Positions 33,336 through 37,645 of a DNA stretch of 37,645 bases are shown piece by piece. The DNA comes from Alphaproteobacteria bacterium (GTDB lineage Bacteria; Pseudomonadota; Alphaproteobacteria; JACAEB01), in contig JACKLE010000014.1 of NCBI GenBank assembly GCA_024236075.1, forward strand, positions 1 to 37,645, written 5' to 3'. How positions within the stretch are numbered: the stretch's first letter is position 1; every line of letters starts with the position of its first letter. The notes under the pieces are model-generated. The model did not search any database, was not told the DNA's origin, and was given only the letters and a program-made list of their open reading frames with translations. A program made the translations under genes and the position numbers.

Positions 33336-33363
33336 ATTATAGAAAGCCGCCGCCCCGAGTCAA
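33336..33363 (-). promoter_or_regulatory. Promoter of the rpsM-rpsK-rpoA-rplQ operon
   Basis: On the minus strand TTGACT (33363-33358) and a perfect TATAAT (33341-33336) are separated by 16 bases. It lies in the 186-bp gap between adk and rpsM. GACTC, a GANTC site, overlaps the -35. This is the best-scoring promoter-like sequence in the window by eye. Confidence 0.75.
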
Positions 33364-33387
33364 CCGCGCCATGGACCGAAATCGACT

Positions 33388-33978
33388 TCATTTGCCGCTC
33401 TCCAGCCCGTCGAGGACCGCGGCGATATCCGACGCAACCTCGTCGATCGTTTTCATGCCGTCGATCCGGTAGAGCTTGGCCTGGCGCACATAGTAGGGCG
33501 TGAGGGCCGAAGTCTGCGCATGGTAGACCTCGAGGCGCGTCTTCAGCGTCTCGACCGTGTCGTCGGCGCGGCGCTTGTCGGGCGGCGTCTGCGCGATGCG
33601 GCTTTCGACCCGCGAGGCCAGGACCTCGTCCGGCACCTCGATCGAGACGACCGCGTCGAGCTTCAGCCCCTTGCTCGCCAGCAGCTTGTCGAGCTCGGCG
33701 GCCTGGGCAACGTTGCGCGGAAAGCCGTCGAAGATGACGCCCTTTTTCGTGTCCGGCTTGTCTAGGCGCTCGGAGATGAGCCCCACGACGACCTCGTCCG
33801 GCACCAGCTTGCCCGCCTCGACGATGGACTTCACCTTCTTGCCGAGCGGCGTTCCCCCGGCGATGGCGTCGCGCAGCATCTGCCCGGTCGAAAGCTGGAC
33901 GTAGCCGCGCTCCTTCATGAGGCGCTCGGCCTGGGTCCCTTTGCCCGCCCCCGGCGGACCCAGCAGGATGAGGATCAT
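33388..33978 (-). CDS. adk: Adenylate kinase (short-LID form)
   Basis: The 196-residue protein has the P-loop GPPGAGKGT at 7-15, the FDGFPR core, and the DDTVETLKTRL segment. The LID insertion of about 27 residues is absent, giving the short form usual in alphaproteobacteria. It interconverts AMP, ADP and ATP. Its ATG overlaps the secY stop (ATGA), as in the typical secY-adk coupling. Confidence 0.97.
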   Translation of the reverse strand: MILILLGPPGAGKGTQAERLMKERGYVQLSTGQMLRDAIAGGTPLGKKVKSIVEAGKLVPDEVVVGLISERLDKPDTKKGVIFDGFPRNVAQAAELDKLLASKGLKLDAVVSIEVPDEVLASRVESRIAQTPPDKRRADDTVETLKTRLEVYHAQTSALTPYYVRQAKLYRIDGMKTIDEVASDIAAVLDGLESGK

Positions 33979-35318
33979 TTCCGGCTTCCCCTGAGCTTCG
34001 CCTTCTTGATGAGGCCTTCATATTGGTGCGCCAGGAGGTGGCCCTGAAGCTGGGCGAGCGTGTCCATCGTCACGGTCACGGCGATCATGAGCGAGGTGCC
34101 CCCGATATAGGGCAGGCCCGCATATTGCGCGTTCAGGAACTCCGGCACGAGACAGACGAAGGTGAGGTAGAGCGAGCCGACCACCGTGAGGCGCGTCAGC
34201 ACATAGTCGATGTAGTCCGCGGTCCGCTTGCCCGGCCGGATGCCGGCGATGAAGCCCCCATACTTCTTCAGGTTCTCCGCCGTGTCCTGAGGATTGAAGA
34301 CGATCGCCGTGTAGAAGAAGGCGAAGAAGATGATGAGCGCGGCGTAGGACAGCATGAAGAGCGGCGAGCCATGCTGCATATAGGCCGTGATCGTCGAGAG
34401 CACGCGCGCGAAGGGTCCCTCGCCGGTGCCCTGGGTGAAGGTCGCCGCGGTGAGCGGCATCAGCAGCAGCGAGGAGGCGAAGATCGGCGGGATGACGCCG
34501 GAGGAGTTCACCTTCAAGGGCAAATGCGAAGTCTCGCCGCCGAACATGCGGTTGCCGACCTGCCTCTTGGGGTATTGCACCAGCAGGCGGCGCTGGGCGC
34601 GCTCGAAGAACACGACAATGGTGATGACGGCGATGCCGACGAGGAAGAGTATGAGCACCGTGAAGCCCGCATCCGTCGTCCGCCCGAGCTCGAGCGCCTT
34701 GAGGAGCGTCCCCGGCAGCCCCGCGATGATGCCCGCGAAGATGATGAGCGAGATGCCGTTGCCGATGCCGCGCGCCGTGATCTGCTCGCCGAGCCACATG
34801 AGGAAGATCGTGCCGCCCGTGAGCGTCACCGTGGTCGAGACGAGGAAGAGCGGGCCCGGGTTCATCACGGGCGAGGGCGTCGCGTTCTGAAGGCCGATGG
34901 CGATGGCGAAGGCCTGGAAGCCCGCGAGCACGACGGTCAGGTAGCGCGTGTACTGATTGATCTGCTTTCGGCCCGCCTCGCCCTCCTTCTTGATGGCCTC
35001 GAGCTTCGGCGAGACCGTCGTCATCAGCTGCATGATGATGGAGGCCGAGATGTAGGGCATGATGTTCAGGGCGAAGATCGCCATGCGCTGGATGGCGCCG
35101 CCCGTGAACATGTTGATCATGCCGCCGATACCGCCCGAGAACTTCCCGAAGATCTGCGCGACGGTCTCGGGATCGATGCCCGGCAGCGGAATGTAGGTGC
35201 CGATGCGGTAGACGATGAGGGCGAAGAGCGTGAAGAGAATGCGCTGCTGCAGCTCCTTCGCCTTGGCGAAGGCCCCGAAATTCAGGTTCTGAACGAGCTG
35301 CTCGGCCGCCGACGCCAT
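33975..35318 (-). CDS. secY: Preprotein translocase subunit SecY
   Basis: This 447-residue protein has ten predicted membrane helices, the plug region after helix 1 (GKFSGGIGGMINMFTGGA), and conserved cytoplasmic loops with FERAQRRLLVQYPKRQVG and RPGKRTADYIDYVLTRLT. SecY forms the SecYEG channel core. It lies 175 bp after rplO, an unusually large gap inside an otherwise tight operon, and overlaps adk by 4 bp. Confidence 0.98.
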   Translation of the reverse strand: MASAAEQLVQNLNFGAFAKAKELQQRILFTLFALIVYRIGTYIPLPGIDPETVAQIFGKFSGGIGGMINMFTGGAIQRMAIFALNIMPYISASIIMQLMTTVSPKLEAIKKEGEAGRKQINQYTRYLTVVLAGFQAFAIAIGLQNATPSPVMNPGPLFLVSTTVTLTGGTIFLMWLGEQITARGIGNGISLIIFAGIIAGLPGTLLKALELGRTTDAGFTVLILFLVGIAVITIVVFFERAQRRLLVQYPKRQVGNRMFGGETSHLPLKVNSSGVIPPIFASSLLLMPLTAATFTQGTGEGPFARVLSTITAYMQHGSPLFMLSYAALIIFFAFFYTAIVFNPQDTAENLKKYGGFIAGIRPGKRTADYIDYVLTRLTVVGSLYLTFVCLVPEFLNAQYAGLPYIGGTSLMIAVTVTMDTLAQLQGHLLAHQYEGLIKKAKLRGSRK

Positions 35319-35493
35319 GTCCTATCGCCTTTCCTCGCCCCCTGCCTCAGGGAGCAACCTGCCCTTCGCCGCGCCTTCCGGCGCGAGGCGGGCCGCACGC
35401 CTCCCGCGACGACCGCGGCCGGAAGCCGGCCTCGGCCCGCGGGACCATGCACCATAGATAGTGCACGAGATCGCGGCCGCGCGAGAGCCCCGC

Positions 35494-35973
35494 CTATTCG
35501 GCCGCCGCGGCGGGAGCGCCGGTGACGACCACCTTGCCGCCAGCCTTCTCGACCGCCGCGACCGCCGCCTTGGAGGCTCCGTGGACGACGATCTCGAGGC
35601 GCGCCTTGAGCTCGCCATGGCCGAGAAGCCGCACGCCGTCCTTGAGGCGGCTCAGGACCCCGGCCTTCTTCAGCGCCTCGCCCGTGACCTGGGAGGACGC
35701 GTCAAGCCGGCCGCTGTCCACTGCCGCCTGGAGGCGGCCGAGATTGACGAGGGCATAGTCCTTGCGGTCGAGGCTTTTGAAGCCCCGCTTCGGGATGCGC
35801 ATGTGGATGGGCATCTGCCCGCCCTCGAAGCCTTTGATCGCCACGCCGACGCGCGCCTTCTGGCCCTTGACGCCGCGCCCGCCGGTCTTGCCCTTGCCCG
35901 AGCCGATGCCTCGGCCGATGCGCATGCGCCGCTTGCGCGCGCCGGGATTGTCCTTGAGCTCGTTGAGCTTCAT
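35494..35973 (-). CDS. rplO: 50S ribosomal protein L15
   Basis: The 159-residue product has MKLNELKDNPGARKRRMRIG, the Gly/Lys-rich GRGIGSGKGKTGGRGVKGQK extension, and a globular C-terminal domain ending in an Ala-rich tail. L15 sits on the large subunit near 5S rRNA. It follows rpmD after 10 bp. Confidence 0.98.
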   Translation of the reverse strand: MKLNELKDNPGARKRRMRIGRGIGSGKGKTGGRGVKGQKARVGVAIKGFEGGQMPIHMRIPKRGFKSLDRKDYALVNLGRLQAAVDSGRLDASSQVTGEALKKAGVLSRLKDGVRLLGHGELKARLEIVVHGASKAAVAAVEKAGGKVVVTGAPAAAAE

Positions 35974-35983
35974 GTCGATGTCC

Positions 35984-36187
35984 TCACTGCGCGTCGTCGA
36001 CGACGCGGATGAGATGGGCGACCTTCGCGATCATGCCGCGCACGGCCGGCGTGTCCTCGAGGGTCGAGCGGCGGCGGATCTTGTTGAGCCCCAGCCCGAT
36101 GAGCGTCGCGCGCTGGTCTTCCGGCCGGCGGGCGGGGCTGCGGATCTGCTCGACCGTCACGGTCTTCTTGGTCTTCGCTTTGGCCAT
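35984..36187 (-). CDS. rpmD: 50S ribosomal protein L30
   Basis: The 67-residue product has the L30 signature VTVEQIRSPARRPEDQRATLIGLGLNK split over two short motifs, and the final helix of MIAKVAHLIRV. Length fits bacterial L30. It lies between rpsE and rplO in the canonical spc order. Confidence 0.97.
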   Translation of the reverse strand: MAKAKTKKTVTVEQIRSPARRPEDQRATLIGLGLNKIRRRSTLEDTPAVRGMIAKVAHLIRVVDDAQ

Positions 36188-36204
36188 GGCGCGTCCTCAG
36201 CCTC

Positions 36205-36771
36205 TCACTCGGTCGCCGCGGCGCCGGCCTCGGCGGAGGCGTCGGCACGGCGCGCGATGATCTCGCTCACCTTCTTGGAGCGCTTGGCCGCGACATGGCG
36301 CGGCGACACCTCGCGCTTCAGCGCCGAGAAGGTGGCCCGGATCATGTTGTAGGGGTTCGAGGTGCCGAGCGACTTGGCAACCACGTCCTGCACGCCGAGC
36401 GCCTCGAACACGGCCCGCATGGGGCCGCCGGCGATGATGCCGGTGCCCGGAGGCGCCGAGCGCAGGATGACCTTTCCCGCCCCGTGGCGTCCCTCGATAT
36501 CGTGATGCAGCGTGCGCCCCTCGCGCAGCGGCACACGGATCAGCGAACGCTTGGCGGAGTCGATCGCCTTGCGCATGGCCTCCGGCACCTCTCGCGCCTT
36601 GCCGTGGCCGAAGCCCACGCGCCCGCGCTGGTCGCCGACGACCACGAGCGCGGCGAAGGAGAAGCGGCGCCCGCCCTTCACGACCTTGGCGACGCGGTTG
36701 ATGTGCACCAGCTTGTCGATGAACTCGCTGTCGCGATCCTCGCCGCCGCGGTCTCTGTCTTGTCTTGCCAC
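36205..36771 (-). CDS. rpsE: 30S ribosomal protein S5
   Basis: The 188-residue protein has the N-terminal dsRNA-binding fold (about 15-80) with GGRRFSFAALVVVGD and VGFGHGKAREV, then the C-terminal domain with APPGTGIIAGGPMRAV. It contributes to translational accuracy at the decoding centre. It starts at GTG (36771) with AGGGA about five bases upstream; no better start is available. Confidence 0.98.
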   Translation of the reverse strand: MARQDRDRGGEDRDSEFIDKLVHINRVAKVVKGGRRFSFAALVVVGDQRGRVGFGHGKAREVPEAMRKAIDSAKRSLIRVPLREGRTLHHDIEGRHGAGKVILRSAPPGTGIIAGGPMRAVFEALGVQDVVAKSLGTSNPYNMIRATFSALKREVSPRHVAAKRSKKVSEIIARRADASAEAGAAATE

Positions 36772-36788
36772 CTTCGTCCCTTTCGCGG

Positions 36789-37151
36789 TCAGAAATGGAG
36801 CCCGGCCTCGCGGGCCGCTTCGGCGAGCGCCTGCACGCGCCCATGATAGAGATAGCCGCCCCGGTCGAACACGACCTCCTTGACGCCCTTCTCGAGGCTG
36901 CGGGCCGCGATGAGCTTGCCCACCTCGGCGGCCGCGTCCTTGTTGGCGCCCGACCCGATGCGCGCCTTGAGCTCGCCGTCGAGGCTCGAGGCCGACGCGA
37001 TGGTCACGCCGCGTTCGTCGTCGATCACCTGCGCGTAGATTTGCCGTTCGGAGCGGTGCACGGAAAGCCGCGGCCGGCCGTTTCCGACCTTCCTCAACTT
37101 GGTGCGCGTGCGCATGCGCCGGCGCGCGAAGTTCCTGTCGATGTTCGGCAT
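36789..37151 (-). CDS. rplR: 50S ribosomal protein L18
   Basis: The 120-residue product has RMRTRTKLRKV, the RLSVHRSERQIYAQVIDD strand region, and the C-terminal FDRGGYLYHGRVQALAEAAREAGLHF. It binds 5S rRNA with L5. It lies 10 bp after rplF in the normal spc order. Confidence 0.98.
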   Translation of the reverse strand: MPNIDRNFARRRMRTRTKLRKVGNGRPRLSVHRSERQIYAQVIDDERGVTIASASSLDGELKARIGSGANKDAAAEVGKLIAARSLEKGVKEVVFDRGGYLYHGRVQALAEAAREAGLHF

Positions 37152-37161
37152 GGCGCGGATC

Positions 37162-37645
37162 CTACTTCTTCTTGCCTTCCTTGCGGAAGATGAACTCGTT
37201 CGCGTATTTGACGCCCTTGCCCTTGTAGGGCTCGGGCGGCCGGAAGGCGCGGATCTCCGCGGCGACCTGGCCGACGCGCTGCTTGTCGATGCCGCTCACG
37301 GCGATCGAGGTCGGCTTCTCGCACTTGATCTCGATGCCTTGCGGGATCGGATAGAGGATCTCGTGCGAATAGCCGAGCTGGAGCTGCAGGTTCTTGCCCT
37401 GCACCGCCGCGCGGAAGCCGACGCCGTTGATCTCGAGATCGGTTCGGTAACCGTCCGTCACGCCGACCACGAGGTTGTTCACGATGGTGCGGCTCATGCC
37501 CCACATGGCACGCGCCTTGTCCGCGCCGTCGTCGCGGATGGCGACGAGAATCTCGCTGCCCTCGATCTTCGCCTCGATGGCGTCGACGAGCGTCGCCGAA
37601 AGCTGACCCTTGGGTCCCTTCACGGTGACCGTCTGGCCGCTGACA
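37162..37645 (-). CDS. rplF: 50S ribosomal protein L6 (N-terminus outside window)
   Basis: The frame is open to the end of the window, reading VSGQTVTVKGPKGQLS inward, which is the usual L6 start lacking about 20 residues. It ends with the conserved C-terminal YKGKGVKYANEFIFRKEGKKK region (split). A GTG inside the gene at 37623 is an internal Val, not a start. L6 lies near the sarcin-ricin loop. The 5' end is missing. Confidence 0.96.
   Translation of the reverse strand, partial: VSGQTVTVKGPKGQLSATLVDAIEAKIEGSEILVAIRDDGADKARAMWGMSRTIVNNLVVGVTDGYRTDLEINGVGFRAAVQGKNLQLQLGYSHEILYPIPQGIEIKCEKPTSIAVSGIDKQRVGQVAAEIRAFRPPEPYKGKGVKYANEFIFRKEGKKK

Overview
The window is GC-rich chromosomal DNA from an alphaproteobacterium, most probably of the order Hyphomicrobiales (Rhizobiales). 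The evidence is the set of lineage-typical genes and arrangements: divK-pleD facing rpmG, the division-site ATPase MipZ, the envelope protein EipB, a phasin, clpS-clpA, a short-LID adenylate kinase inside the spc ribosomal operon, and a rplQ-degQ-rarA-...-crcB-rluC-HAD-ATP12 block. There is no prophage, insertion sequence, CRISPR array or tRNA that I can support. Genus cannot be decided from the sequence alone.

Layout. (1) 1-4.7 kb: the tail of rpmG, a bidirectional terminator, pleD and divK (cell-cycle and c-di-GMP signalling), a ROK sugar kinase, eipB, and a second diguanylate cyclase. (2) 4.7-9.6 kb: a translationally coupled ridA-like / GDPD / FemAB-like operon, a small membrane protein with an SDR oxidoreductase on the other strand, then HIT and HAD genes. 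(3) 9.6-13.5 kb: clpA, clpS and a phasin, with well-defined promoters and a strong terminator. (4) 13.4-18.4 kb: a DacA-type D,D-carboxypeptidase with a SPOR domain, then mipZ with a possible small ORF and a membrane J-domain gene, then panC. (5) 18-24.4 kb: DUF1489, a crotonase, a Nudix hydrolase, pccB, ATP12, a phosphatase, rluC and crcB. (6) 24.4-28 kb: an apparently lineage-specific insert holding a retropepsin-like protease, three tandem paralogous membrane proteins on the opposite strand, and a DUF817 membrane protein. (7) 28-37.6 kb: rarA, degQ, then the alpha and spc ribosomal operons (rplQ, rpoA, rpsK, rpsM, adk, secY, rplO, rpmD, rpsE, rplR, rplF), all on the minus strand.

How the genes fit together. 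PleD, DivK and MipZ are polarity and division regulators; EipB, the SPOR-domain carboxypeptidase and the FemAB-like protein concern the envelope. ClpS-ClpA delivers N-degron substrates to ClpP. PccB and the crotonase suggest propionyl-CoA or branched-chain acyl-CoA catabolism, and the phasin shows capacity for polyhydroxyalkanoate granules. The ribosomal block is housekeeping.

The most unusual item is the three-gene tandem family at 25148-26968. All three proteins share a membrane segment followed by a Pro-Tyr-x-(Asp/Asn)...Lys...Ala-Asp signature. Two share a C-terminal tail, identical at 36 of 55 positions by hand count, that resembles the C-terminal lobe of GH24 phage-type lysozymes without the catalytic N-terminal lobe. 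Secondary items are a phasin promoter whose spacer is a perfect dyad followed by a perfect 17-bp palindrome, GANTC sites overlapping three candidate -35 elements, and a Shine-Dalgarno-sequestering hairpin in front of the ridA-like gene.
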